From Blastococcus tunisiensis (GTDB lineage Bacteria > Actinomycetota > Actinomycetes > Mycobacteriales > Geodermatophilaceae), in contig NZ_FOND01000023.1 of the NCBI RefSeq assembly GCF_900112815.1, positions 1 through 64,000 of the forward strand: a stretch of DNA of 64,000 bases, given 5' to 3'. The notes below the pieces were generated by a model. The model was not told the origin of the DNA, searched no databases, and worked only from the letters and a program-made list of their open reading frames with translations. Below, in pieces: positions 16,641 to 24,952 of the stretch (positions within the stretch are counted from its first letter, which is position 1; the number at the start of each line of letters is the position of its first letter). A program made the position numbers and the translations under genes.

Positions 16641-17951
16641 TCATGCGCTTCGCACGATCCGCTGCAGCCAGCCCCAGGCCTCCTCGGCCGGGGTGCTCTC
16701 GCCCATCGGCTGCTGCAGGAACGCCTCGATGGTGGGAGCCAGTGCCCGGGCCCGGTCCACGAGGGGATCGCTGCCGGCCTGGTAGGCGCCGATCTCGATG
16801 AGCTCGCGGACGTCGCGCAGCGCGCCCATGAGCCGGCGGACCTCCCGGGCGTCGGCCATCTGCGCCGGCGGGACGACCGCGGTCGCCACCCGGGAGATCG
16901 ACTCCAGCACGTCGATGGCCGGGAAGTGGCCCACCGTCGCCAGCTTGCGGGTCAGCACGATGTGCCCGTCGAGGATGGAACGGGCGGTGTCGGCGATCGG
17001 CTCGTTGTGGTCGTCACCCTCCACCAGCACCGTGTAGAGGCCGGTGATGGAGCCGGTCACGCCGGTCCCGGCCTTCTCCAGCAGCTGCGGCATCATCGCG
17101 AAGACGCTCGGCGGGTAGCCGCGCGTCGCCGGCGGCTCGCCCGCCGACAGGCCGACCTCGCGCTGGGCCATGGCGGTGCGGGTGATCGAGTCCATGAGCA
17201 GCAGGACGTCGCGGCCCTCGTCCCGGAACGCCTCGGCGATGCGGGTCGCCACGAACGCCGCCTTCAGCCGGACCAGCGGCGGCTCGTCGGAGGTGGCGAC
17301 GACGACGACCGTGCGCGCCATGCCCTCCGCGCCCAGGTTCTCCTCGAGGAACTCGCGCACCTCACGGCCGCGCTCGCCGATCAGCCCGATGACGCGGACG
17401 TCGGCGTCGGTGCCCCGGGTGATCTGCGCCAGCAGGCTGGACTTGCCGACGCCGGACCCTGCGAAGATGCCCAGCCGCTGCCCCTTGCCGCAGGGCACCA
17501 GGGTGTCCAGCGCCCGGACGCCGAAGGTCAGCGGTTCCTCGACCCGCGTCCGGGTGAGCGCGTGCGGCGTCTCGCTGGACAGGTCGACGAAGGAGACGCG
17601 GGAGCCGAGCGGGGGGCCGCCGTCGACGGGCCGGCCCAGGCCGTCCAGCACCCGGCCGAGCAGCGCCTCGCCGACCGGCACCTGCAGCGGCATCCCGGTG
17701 GCACGGACGGGCGCCCCGGCGTGCACGCCGGAGAGGGTGCCGAGCGGCATGCAGGTGAGCCGGTCCCGGCCCACGGCGACCACCTCGGCCAGCAGCGGCC
17801 GCTCGCCGGGGTTGACCTCGACGAGGTCGCCGACGGCGGCCCGGATGCCGTCGACGCTCAGGGTGAGACCCATGGCGCCGGTGACCGACCCGGTGACCTG
17901 CGGCCGCGCGGCGGCGCGGGCGCGGGTGAGGACGGTGGCGGGGAACGTCAT
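16641..17951 (-). CDS. fliI: FliI, flagellar export ATPase
   Basis: A 436-residue protein of standard FliI length. The Walker A motif GSGVGKSS is at 165-172, LIGERGREVREF follows at about 190, and the Walker B motif LLLMDSITR ends near 258 with Asp254. GYPPSVFAMMPQLLEKAG is also typical. It forms a hexamer under the export gate with FliH and FliJ. I chose ATG 17951, which gives MTFPATVLTR and a four-base overlap with fliH; longer reading frames upstream only duplicate fliH sequence. Confidence 0.97.
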   Translation of the reverse strand: MTFPATVLTRARAAARPQVTGSVTGAMGLTLSVDGIRAAVGDLVEVNPGERPLLAEVVAVGRDRLTCMPLGTLSGVHAGAPVRATGMPLQVPVGEALLGRVLDGLGRPVDGGPPLGSRVSFVDLSSETPHALTRTRVEEPLTFGVRALDTLVPCGKGQRLGIFAGSGVGKSSLLAQITRGTDADVRVIGLIGERGREVREFLEENLGAEGMARTVVVVATSDEPPLVRLKAAFVATRIAEAFRDEGRDVLLLMDSITRTAMAQREVGLSAGEPPATRGYPPSVFAMMPQLLEKAGTGVTGSITGLYTVLVEGDDHNEPIADTARSILDGHIVLTRKLATVGHFPAIDVLESISRVATAVVPPAQMADAREVRRLMGALRDVRELIEIGAYQAGSDPLVDRARALAPTIEAFLQQPMGESTPAEEAWGWLQRIVRSA

Positions 17952-18712
17952 GCGGACAGGACCGCCTGGACGCGTTCGAGGGCCGCGCCCAGCTGCGCGT
18001 CGATCCGCCGAGGGCCGGTCTCGGCGACCGCACCGGCCCGCTCGATGGCCGGGTCGGCGACGACCCGGACGCCGGCCGGCAGCTCGGCCATGGCCTCGTC
18101 CGGGATCTCGCCCAGGTCGTCGGGGTGCAGCCGCACGACCACCGGGGCGTCGGTCGGGCACAGCGCGAGCGCACGCCGGACGGCGTCGAGGACGGGGGAG
18201 TCGGCGAGGGCCAGCTCGCGGCCCAGCAGGTCCTCGACCAGCGTGAGGACGGTGCCGAGCACGGTCTCACGGATCTCGTCGGCGGTCGGGACCGAGGCCT
18301 CCTCGAAGCGGGTCGCGGCCGCCGTCAGTGCGGCCGCGGCCGAGGCCATCCGGCGCTCCCACCGCGCCTGCACGTCCGCCAGCCGCTCCGCGGCGGCCCG
18401 CTCGGCCTCGGCGACCACCTGGGCGGCCGCCGTCATGCCCTCCGCGTGCCCCGCCGTGAACCCCTCCGCGTGCGCGTGCTGCCGCAGCCGGGCCAGCTCC
18501 TCGGCGTAGACGTCGCCGAGCCGGAACGTCGTCCCGCCGCCGTCCACGACGGGCAGGTCGGCCGCGCGCCGGATCGTCGAGCGGCGCTCGACGGTCTGCT
18601 CCGGACGCTGGACCGGGGTCGACTGGTGGTGCGGCTCCCGCGGGGCGTCCCGGTAAGGGGTGGCCCGGGAGGCCCCGTCCCCGCGCAGCAGCACACCCTC
18701 ACGCAACGTCAT
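17948..18712 (-). CDS. fliH: FliH, export ATPase regulator
   Basis: A 254-residue protein. The N-terminal 70 residues are variable. A long helical region (about 70-140; EELARLRQHAHAEGFTAGHAEG, a GxxxG-type FliH helix) precedes a C-terminal domain (ETVLGTVLTLVEDLLGRELA, then VVVRLHPDDLGEIP). FliH holds FliI as a stator-like dimer and links it to the C-ring. It sits between fliG and fliI with a hairpin repeat in the 60-base gap after fliG. Confidence 0.92.
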   Translation of the reverse strand: MTLREGVLLRGDGASRATPYRDAPREPHHQSTPVQRPEQTVERRSTIRRAADLPVVDGGGTTFRLGDVYAEELARLRQHAHAEGFTAGHAEGMTAAAQVVAEAERAAAERLADVQARWERRMASAAAALTAAATRFEEASVPTADEIRETVLGTVLTLVEDLLGRELALADSPVLDAVRRALALCPTDAPVVVRLHPDDLGEIPDEAMAELPAGVRVVADPAIERAGAVAETGPRRIDAQLGAALERVQAVLSA

Positions 18713-18726
18713 CGGTCAGCCCCGTC

Positions 18727-18774
18727 CAGGGGCCCGCCCCGAGCCTGCGAGGGGCGGGGAGGACGGGGTCCTTT
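18727..18774 (-). repeat. AGGACCCCG-type hairpin repeat between fliG and fliH
   Basis: Immediately after the fliG stop the transcript would read AAGGACCCCGTCCTCC, followed by a stem from CCCGCCCC and GGGGCGGG. The core CAGGGGCCCGC...CCGAGCCTGCGAGG recurs almost exactly at 54947-54995, with weaker relatives at 39446, 47676 and 50391. Lying inside an operon, it may partly terminate or process the message. Confidence 0.7.
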
Positions 18775-19858
18775 AGGCAACGAACTCATCGTCCTGTCCA
18801 CGGGTCAGCGTCAGGACACCCTGCTCCTCGAGCGTGCGGATGATGCCGACGACCTTGGCCTGGGCCTCCTCGACGGTGCGGGTGCGCACCGGGCCGAGCA
18901 GCTCGATCTCCTCGTTGAGGTTCTCGGCGGCACGCTCGGAGAGGTTCCGGACCACCTTGTCGCGGACGTCGGGGCGCACACCCTTGAGCGCCGTGGCCAG
19001 GTCGTTGGCCTCCACCTCGCGGAGCACCTGCTGCAGCGACCGGTCGTCGATCGTGACGATGTCCTCGAAGACGAACATCTGCGACCGGACCTGCTCGGCG
19101 AGCTCGGGGTCGGTGTTGTCCAGCCACTCGAGGATGGAGCGCTCGGTCGGCCGCGGCGAACGGTTGATGATCTCGACGAGGGTCTCGACGCCGCCGACGG
19201 TGGTCATGTCCTGGTGCGCGAGCAGCGAGCCCATCCGGCGGCCCAGCTCCTCCTCGACGAGGCGGACCATCTCCGGTGAGGTGCGGTCCATCGTCGCGAT
19301 GCGGTGCGCGACCTCGGCCTGCTGCTCCGGCGCGAACCCCGACAGCACCTCTGCCGACTGCGCGGCGGTGAGGTGGGCGAGCACCAGCGCGATGATCTGC
19401 GCGTGCTCGTCCTTGAGGAAGGTGACGAGTTGGCGCACGTCCGCGTTGCGCAGCGAGGCGAAGGGCACCTCGGTGTAGACGACGTTCAGCCGGGACAGGA
19501 TGCCCTCGGCCTTGTCCTCGCCCAGGCCGGCGGCCAGGATCTCGCGGGCGAAGTCGACGCCACCGCGGCCGATGAAGTGCTGGGCGGTCATGAGGCTGTG
19601 GAACTCGTTCATGACGCCGTCGACGTCCTCGGACTCCACCGAGCCCAGGCGCATCAGCTCACGGGTCAGCGACTCCACCTCGCGGGGACGCAGCTTGGAC
19701 AGCAGGACGCCGGCCTCCTCCTTGGACATCTGGGCCAGGAAGACCGCGGCCTTGCGGAGGCCGGGCAGCTCGGGACGCGCGGGCGACGCGACGGCGGGCA
19801 GGTTCCCCCCGCCACCGCCGCCGATCCCGACCATCTGCTCCATACCGGCCAGGGTCAT
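18773..19858 (-). CDS. fliG: FliG, flagellar rotor/switch protein
   Basis: A 361-residue protein. After a 25-residue Gly-rich start comes the FliG N-domain (LRKAAVFLAQMSKEEAGVLLSKL), the middle domain with EHAQIIALVLAHL, and the C-terminal torque domain (MFVFEDIVTIDDRSLQQVLREV, then KVVRNLSERAAENLNEEIE), which contacts MotA. FliG couples the MS-ring to FliM. The ATG overlaps the fliF stop by four bases. A hairpin repeat follows the stop. Confidence 0.97.
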   Translation of the reverse strand: MTLAGMEQMVGIGGGGGGNLPAVASPARPELPGLRKAAVFLAQMSKEEAGVLLSKLRPREVESLTRELMRLGSVESEDVDGVMNEFHSLMTAQHFIGRGGVDFAREILAAGLGEDKAEGILSRLNVVYTEVPFASLRNADVRQLVTFLKDEHAQIIALVLAHLTAAQSAEVLSGFAPEQQAEVAHRIATMDRTSPEMVRLVEEELGRRMGSLLAHQDMTTVGGVETLVEIINRSPRPTERSILEWLDNTDPELAEQVRSQMFVFEDIVTIDDRSLQQVLREVEANDLATALKGVRPDVRDKVVRNLSERAAENLNEEIELLGPVRTRTVEEAQAKVVGIIRTLEEQGVLTLTRGQDDEFVA

Positions 19859-21447
19859 GACTTGTTCTCCGTCAGCCAGCCGCGGAGCATGGCCGCGACC
19901 TCGTCCGGCTTCTCGCTGACCATGGCCGAGATCTCCCCCCGCACCTTCTGCCGTTCGGCGGCCTCGAGCTCCATCTGGCGGTTGTCGACCTGCACCTCTT
20001 CACGGCTGCTGGCCACCCGCAGCCGGTCGAGCTCGGCGAGCATGTCGGCGTCGAGCTCGAGCGGCTCGTAGTCCTCCTCGACGTCACCGCGGCGCCGGGA
20101 GCGCAGCCACACGATGAGGACGACGAGCGCGATGCCGGCGGCGATGCCACCGGTGCGGATCATCGACCACATCTGCTCGTTGGCCTCGGCCTCGCGGGCG
20201 GCCTCCATCTCCGCGGCGGCGGCGTCGGCCGCGGTGGTGTCGAAGGGCAGCGAGGCGACCGTGATGGCGTCGCCGCGCTCCTCGTCCAGCCCGACGGCGG
20301 TCTCCATGAGGTCGCGCATCTGCTGCTGGTTGAGGTTCCCGGCGATCGCCTCGTCCATGACGACCGAGACGGTCAGCCGGTTCAGCGCCCCGGGCGCGCC
20401 CTGGATCACCTCGGTCGTCTTGCCGACGGCGTTGTTCGCCGTCGTCGACTCCTTGTTGTAGGCGGACTCGCCGCCACCGGCGTTCTCCGCCGCGTCGGGC
20501 ATGTTCTCCGGGCCCAGGACGCCGCCGACCGGGGCGCCGCCGCCGGTGTACTCCTCGGTGGTCGTCTGCTCGGACAGCGGCGGCGTGCCCTCCTCGTAGA
20601 CGTAGGTCTCCGCGGTGGTCTCGCGCTGGGAGAGGTCGACGTCCGCGCGCACCGAGACGACGGAGCGGCCGGGGCCGACGAGGGAGTCGAGGATCTTCTG
20701 CGCGCTGGCCGACAGCCGGCTCTCGTACTCCGACTCCACCTGGGAGCGGGCGTCGCCGGCGGCCGCGGTCATGCCCTGCCCGGCGGCGGAGAGCACCCGA
20801 CCGGTCGTGTCGGCCACGGTCACCTGGTCGGGCTCCATGCCCTGGACGCTGGAGGAGACCAGGTTCGTGACCGCCTGGATCTGCTGTCCGGAGAGGGCGG
20901 TGCCGGCCGCGAGGTCCAGCAGCACCGACGCGGTCGGCTTCGCCTGGTCGGTCACGAAGACCTCGTCCTTGGGCAGCGCGACGTGGACCGTGGCGTCGCG
21001 GACACCGGCCAGCGACTCCAGCGTCGTGGCCAGCTCGCCCTCCAGGGCGCGCTGGTAGGTCGTCTGCTGCTGGAACTCGCTGGTGGTGATGCCCTGCTCG
21101 TCGAGCAGCGAGTACCCGGTGTCCTCGCCGGCGGGCAGGCCCTGGGCGCTCATGTCCAGGCGGAGCCCGTAGACGGAGTCCTTGGCGACCATGATCGTTC
21201 CGCCGCCGTCGGTGAGCGAGTAGGTGACGCCGGCGGCGTCCAGTTCCTCGGTGATCGCGGCGGCGTCGGTGGAGGCCAGGTTGGTGAACAGCGGAGCCTG
21301 CGTGGGAGCGGTGATCCAGCGCAGGAACACGAACCCGCCGAGGAGCAGCCCGACGAGCAGGAGGCCGATGACGACCTTCTGCCCCAGGCTGACCGTGGAG
21401 AACGTGGAGCGGGCGCGCTCCATCGTCCCGGCGAGTGCCGCATTCAT
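19855..21447 (-). CDS. fliF: FliF, MS-ring protein
   Basis: A 530-residue protein with two membrane segments (about residues 28-48 and 428-446) flanking a periplasm-like ring-building region. Family motifs include GLRLDMSAQGLPAGEDTGYSL, TTYQRALEGELATTLESL, VRDATVHVALPKDEVF and LNRLTVSVVMDEA. The C-terminal tail (EVAAMLRGWLTE) is the FliG-binding helix. FliF is the base on which export gate and switch assemble. Its ATG overlaps the fliE stop by one base. Confidence 0.97.
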   Translation of the reverse strand: MNAALAGTMERARSTFSTVSLGQKVVIGLLLVGLLLGGFVFLRWITAPTQAPLFTNLASTDAAAITEELDAAGVTYSLTDGGGTIMVAKDSVYGLRLDMSAQGLPAGEDTGYSLLDEQGITTSEFQQQTTYQRALEGELATTLESLAGVRDATVHVALPKDEVFVTDQAKPTASVLLDLAAGTALSGQQIQAVTNLVSSSVQGMEPDQVTVADTTGRVLSAAGQGMTAAAGDARSQVESEYESRLSASAQKILDSLVGPGRSVVSVRADVDLSQRETTAETYVYEEGTPPLSEQTTTEEYTGGGAPVGGVLGPENMPDAAENAGGGESAYNKESTTANNAVGKTTEVIQGAPGALNRLTVSVVMDEAIAGNLNQQQMRDLMETAVGLDEERGDAITVASLPFDTTAADAAAAEMEAAREAEANEQMWSMIRTGGIAAGIALVVLIVWLRSRRRGDVEEDYEPLELDADMLAELDRLRVASSREEVQVDNRQMELEAAERQKVRGEISAMVSEKPDEVAAMLRGWLTENKS

Positions 21448-21755
21448 CAGACCGGCATCCTCATGATCTCGTTGAAGGCCTCAACGGCCTTGTTCTTGAA
21501 GGTCACGACCATCTCGGTGGCCAGGGACGCCTCGGTCCTGGCGATGATGTAGTCGTGCACGTCCTTGAGGTCGCCGGTGGCGGCCTGGGCGCCGAGGCTG
21601 TCCGCGGCGTTCTGGGTGCTCTGCAGCTTGTCGAACGTCGACGCGAGGACCGAGGCGAACCCGTCGGCGCCCGCGGCGGCCTGGGGGCCGGCCTCGGTGA
21701 CGCCGCCGACGGCGCCGAGGCCGACCGGGATGATCCCGCTGATGGGGGCGGTCAT
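21447..21755 (-). CDS. fliE: FliE, MS-ring/rod junction protein
   Basis: A 102-residue protein of standard FliE size. The C-terminal half is conserved (GDLKDVHDYIIARTEASLATE, then NKAVEAFNEIMRMPV). FliE joins the MS-ring to the first rod protein and is the earliest export substrate. ATG 21755 gives MTAPISGIIP and starts two bases after flgC. The conserved flgB-flgC-fliE-fliF order supports the call. Confidence 0.96.
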   Translation of the reverse strand: MTAPISGIIPVGLGAVGGVTEAGPQAAAGADGFASVLASTFDKLQSTQNAADSLGAQAATGDLKDVHDYIIARTEASLATEMVVTFKNKAVEAFNEIMRMPV

Positions 21756-21757
21756 GG

Positions 21758-22162
21758 TCAGCCCTTCCCGAGCTGCAGCGCAGCCTGGTACATGTTCGTG
21801 GACCGCTCCACGACGGCGAGGCTGGCCTGGTAGCCGCGCTGCGCCATCATCAGCTGGGTCATCTGGTCCCCGAGGTCGATGTCGGGGTACTTCACGTAGC
21901 CCTCGTCGTCGGCGAGCGGGTGGTCGGGCTGGTAGACCATGCGGCCCTCGGCGTCGCCGAACTCGACCCGCGCGACGCGCACCCCACCGTTGCCGGTGCC
22001 GTAGTCGACCGCCTGGGCGACGACGAAGCGCTCCTGGAAGGCGTCCTGGCCCGTCGGGTTGACCGTGTTGATGTTCGCGATGTTGTCCGAGACGGCGTCC
22101 AGCCACTTGCGGTGGGTCATGAGGCCGGAGCCGGAGATCCCGAGCGTGTCGAAGATGGCCAT
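21758..22162 (-). CDS. flgC: FlgC, proximal rod protein
   Basis: A 134-residue rod protein. It has the N-terminal axial helix (GISGSGLMTHRKWLDAVSDNIANINTV), the FlgC-typical region EGYVKYPDIDLGDQM, and the C-terminal helix (MMAQRGYQASLAVVERSTNMY). The length matches FlgC (134 in E. coli). It is one base downstream of flgB. Confidence 0.97.
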   Translation of the reverse strand: MAIFDTLGISGSGLMTHRKWLDAVSDNIANINTVNPTGQDAFQERFVVAQAVDYGTGNGGVRVARVEFGDAEGRMVYQPDHPLADDEGYVKYPDIDLGDQMTQLMMAQRGYQASLAVVERSTNMYQAALQLGKG

Positions 22163-22163
22163 G

Positions 22164-22511
22164 TCAGGACGTCCTGAGGGCGGTGCGGAGGCTGTTGTAC
22201 TTGCCGTCCAGCGCGTTCAGGGCCAGCTGGTAGCGCAGGCCGGTCTCGGTGGCGATGAGCGTCTCCGCATCGAGGTTGACGTTGTTGCCGTTGGTGTTGG
22301 TCGGCTCCAGTGACCGGGCGACCGTGCCGCCGTTGATCGCCGGCGTCTCGCCGTTGCGCAGGGCGCCGCGCAGCGAGCCCTCGAAGTCCACGCGGCCGGC
22401 CAGGAAGCCGGGCGTGTTGACGTTGGCGATGTTGTCCGCGGTGACCCGCTGGCGCTGGGCCAGCCCGGAGAGGCTGGCGTGCAGTGCGGCGGGGGTGATC
22501 TCGCCGATCAC
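22164..22511 (-). CDS. flgB: FlgB, proximal rod protein
   Basis: A 115-residue protein with the rod motif LAQRQRVTADNIANVNTPGF near the N-terminus and a C-terminal helix (TLIATETGLRYQLALNALDGK). I chose GTG 22511 because it is the only usual start codon between the promoter at 22633-22660 and the conserved core. It gives a normal FlgB length, but no good Shine-Dalgarno precedes it. FlgB is first in the operon that runs to fliJ, after a leader of about 115 bases. Confidence 0.92.
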   Translation of the reverse strand: MIGEITPAALHASLSGLAQRQRVTADNIANVNTPGFLAGRVDFEGSLRGALRNGETPAINGGTVARSLEPTNTNGNNVNLDAETLIATETGLRYQLALNALDGKYNSLRTALRTS

Positions 22512-22632
22512 GGGACGGTCCGTCGACGGGCGCAGCAGGACACGTTCGACCTCCGGGGTAGGCGGAAGAGCACTCGCGAGCGAGTGCGGGGCCGCCGATC
22601 CGTGGCGAAGTGGTGCTCTCCGTGCAGTTGCC

Positions 22633-22660
22633 TCATCGGCACCCGGGCGTCCGCGCCTGA
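22633..22660 (-). promoter_or_regulatory. flagellar sigma promoter of the flgB operon
   Basis: On the minus strand TCAGG, 15 bases, GCCGATGA, the same spacing and -10 octamer as the fliM and flbD promoters. The rest of the 403-base gap 22512-22914 holds the untranslated flgB leader and the terminator at 22820-22866; nothing else is seen. Confidence 0.75.
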
Positions 22661-22819
22661 CCCCTCGTCGCCCACTCGGGGGACCCACGGGCCGGGCGGG
22701 GCGGCCGTGGCCGGTGTGACCAGCGGTGACCTCGCCGTGTCCCGGGAGCACCGGGGCGCAGGAGTTGGCAGCATCGGTGCACCAGTGCGCCCGGGAGGGC
22801 GCGATCGGACAAGACTCGA

Positions 22820-22866
22820 CGAACGACGACCCCGCCACCGGGGACCGGTGGCGGGGTCGTCGTTCG
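22820..22866 (-). terminator. perfect 20-bp hairpin after the glycosyltransferase gene
   Basis: CGAACGACGACCCCGCCACC pairs with its exact complement across a seven-base loop (GGGGACC). It lies 49 bases beyond the stop of the glycosyltransferase and closes the fliC/fliD/glycosylation run before the flgB promoter. It is the strongest hairpin in the window. Confidence 0.85.
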
Positions 22867-22914
22867 GGGCGGTGGCGGTCGGCGCGTGCCGGCGCACCGG
22901 ACCCGGGGCGGCGG

Positions 22915-24018
22915 TCAGGCCGAGGGAACGGGTACCGCCGAGGACGCCGTCCGGGCGTGTCCCGACGGCACGGCAGCGCGCGCGCGGTTGTCCAGAGCGG
23001 CCCGCCAGGCCTGGACCCAGCGCTCGGCCGTGTGCTCGGTCAGGTGGTGGGCCAGGACCTGCTCGTGCGCGGCCGCGGCCACCTCGCGCCGCCGGTCGCC
23101 GTCCTGCACACCGAGGCTGATCCACTTCGCCCAGTCCTTCGGGGCCCGTGCCGGCAGGCCCAGCCCGAGCCGCTCGTACTCGGAGGTCCGGGCACGCACG
23201 CAGAAGACCCCGCGCGCGGAGTACTCCAGCGGCTTGAGCCAGCTCTTGCACTCGTTGAACCGGTCCTGCCGCAGCGGGGCCAGCCCGACGTCGAAGAGCT
23301 CTCCCATCCGCGTGGTGTAGCCGTCGACGTCGAAGACCCAGGGCACCTCCTCCGGCTCCTGGCTCAGCCGCAGCCGGTTGCGGAGGTCCCACTTCTGGCC
23401 GAGGACGACCAGCCGGCTCAGCGGCTGCGTCCGGTCCAGCGCCTGCTGCAGCCCCGACCCCATCTCCTGCAGGTCGTAGGGGTGGCCCAGCACGTTCCCG
23501 CTCCACCCGACGGTCACCGTCTGCGGGGTGCGCTCGTAGGCCGGCGGCAGCTCGGCGATGCGGCGGGGAATGGCGTTGGGGACGACGACCCCGCGCCCGT
23601 GGGAGGCGTACTCCTGGAGCAGCGCCGGCGTCGAGGCGGTGACGAGGTCGGCTTCCCGGCCGCACTGCAGGGCGAACTTGCCCCTGCCCTGGCGCACCAG
23701 CGTCTTGTGCGCGGTGTGGCCGTACGGCACGCCGGTGAGCAGGTCGTCCATCTCGACCACGACCGCCACGCCCCGCTCCTGCAGGACGCGGATGCACTGC
23801 AGCATCGCCTCGGTCTTGGGCAACTGGAGGACGACGACGTCCGCGCCCTCGGAGTCGACGTCGAGGACCTCGTCGCCACCGCGGCTGGTGGTGGTCGCCA
23901 GCCCCCGGCGGACCGTCACCTCGACGTCCAGTCCGGCGGCTCGGACGGCGGCGGCCGGTTCGTCGATCCGGTAGTAGGCGGAGGCGGCGGCGGCCGATTG
24001 GGCGAGGAGGACGCGCAT
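22915..24018 (-). CDS. glycosyltransferase, GT-B (group 4-like), probable flagellin modification
   Basis: A 367-residue cytoplasmic protein with a GT-B pattern. The N-terminal half starts MRVLLAQS and has a region VVVLQLPKTEAMLQCIRVL and VVVEMDDLL. A linker VTASTPALLQEYA leads to the C-terminal half with VTVGWSGN, a FDVGLAPLRQDRFNECKSWLKPLEYSA nucleotide-sugar binding stretch, and a C-terminal helix. Sugar and acceptor cannot be read from sequence. It is the last gene of the fliC side of the cluster, so flagellin is the likely acceptor (inference). A perfect hairpin follows it. Confidence 0.8.
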   Translation of the reverse strand: MRVLLAQSAAAASAYYRIDEPAAAVRAAGLDVEVTVRRGLATTTSRGGDEVLDVDSEGADVVVLQLPKTEAMLQCIRVLQERGVAVVVEMDDLLTGVPYGHTAHKTLVRQGRGKFALQCGREADLVTASTPALLQEYASHGRGVVVPNAIPRRIAELPPAYERTPQTVTVGWSGNVLGHPYDLQEMGSGLQQALDRTQPLSRLVVLGQKWDLRNRLRLSQEPEEVPWVFDVDGYTTRMGELFDVGLAPLRQDRFNECKSWLKPLEYSARGVFCVRARTSEYERLGLGLPARAPKDWAKWISLGVQDGDRRREVAAAAHEQVLAHHLTEHTAERWVQAWRAALDNRARAAVPSGHARTASSAVPVPSA

Positions 24019-24150
24019 CGGATCAGACCCTTCGGTGCGGCCCGGCGAGGAGCGTCCGCGCCGGTGCGCGGAGCCGGGGCCAGGGATGGGAGGTGCTCGA
24101 CCTCCTACATCGGCAGCCCCGGACCCGTCCGTGCCGTCCGCCGGGCCGCC

Positions 24151-24939
24151 TCAGGCGGCGGTGGCCGCGGGCACGCCGTCGGAGTTGGGCGCGTAGACGC
24201 CTTCCCCGCTCACGATCAGCGCAGGGTTGGCGAGCACGCCGCCGCTCCACTCGGGCAGCAGGCTGGTCGTGAGCATGCTGTTGAGCCGCTCGCAGCAGAA
24301 GCCGACGACGCGTCGCTGGTAGCCCTCCCGGGGCACGGCGACGGTCGACTCGAAGGCCTCGGTCACCCGCTCCAGCTTCTCCAGCACGTCCAGGTACCAG
24401 GCGGTCGGGTACACGCCGATCGACGGCGCGGCGACCAGCAGCCCCTGGGAGAGGAGCGAGGCCGCGGCGCGCTCCTCGATGACGCCGAGATCGATGGCGA
24501 TCGCCATGAAGTGCAGCAGGTCGCGCATGACGTGCACCCGGCCGTACTGACCCAGGAGCGTGCCCACCTGGGCGACCGACGGCAGGAGCAGCGACCCCTC
24601 CGGGGGGAGGAACGTGTCCTCGGGGAGCCGGCCGAACTCCTCGGGGCTCACCACGCCGTAGATGTCGTCCGGGGTACCGGTCGGGCGGGTGACGGCGAAG
24701 CGGCGGTAGTGCGCGACACCGATCCACTCCTCGCCGGCGGGCGGGTCCGTCCGGCCCCACGTCCGCTGCAGGTGCCGGCGCAGCGCGAACAGCGTCGCGT
24801 ACTCGCTGCGGCCCGGGATGTCCGGGTACTCGGCGGAGAGGTCGAGCACGCCCTCGCCGGCGGGCACGGTGGAGACCGGTTGCATGAACGAGGGCAGGGG
24901 CCACTCGAGCGGGCGGTGCGTCACGACGTAGTAGCTCAC
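24151..24939 (-). CDS. DUF4422-like protein, possible glycosyltransferase (second tandem copy)
   Basis: A 262-residue protein without signal or membrane segment. Key stretches are EYATLFALRR, IGVAHYRRFAVTRPTGT, DLLHFMAIAIDLGV, and a C-terminal GYQRRVVGFCCERLN. The H-Y-R-R motif and the C-terminal R..GF..ERL pattern are those of the DUF4422 family, often found in glycan clusters. It is clearly a paralogue of the gene 13 bases upstream, about half identical by eye. It starts at GTG 24939 behind GAGAGGAAC. Family assignment is from memory of motifs, so function stays tentative. Confidence 0.7.
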   Translation of the reverse strand: MSYYVVTHRPLEWPLPSFMQPVSTVPAGEGVLDLSAEYPDIPGRSEYATLFALRRHLQRTWGRTDPPAGEEWIGVAHYRRFAVTRPTGTPDDIYGVVSPEEFGRLPEDTFLPPEGSLLLPSVAQVGTLLGQYGRVHVMRDLLHFMAIAIDLGVIEERAAASLLSQGLLVAAPSIGVYPTAWYLDVLEKLERVTEAFESTVAVPREGYQRRVVGFCCERLNSMLTTSLLPEWSGGVLANPALIVSGEGVYAPNSDGVPAATAA

Positions 24940-24952
24940 GGACGAGTTCCTC

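Noticed and set aside
22512-22838. A 224-residue FlgB reading that starts at 22838
   Set aside because: The extra 109 residues cross the promoter and the terminator hairpin and resemble no rod protein.
24100-24115. GCCGATGT before the glycosyltransferase gene as a flagellar promoter
   Set aside because: The -35 position reads GCACG; too weak to list as a promoter, though possible.
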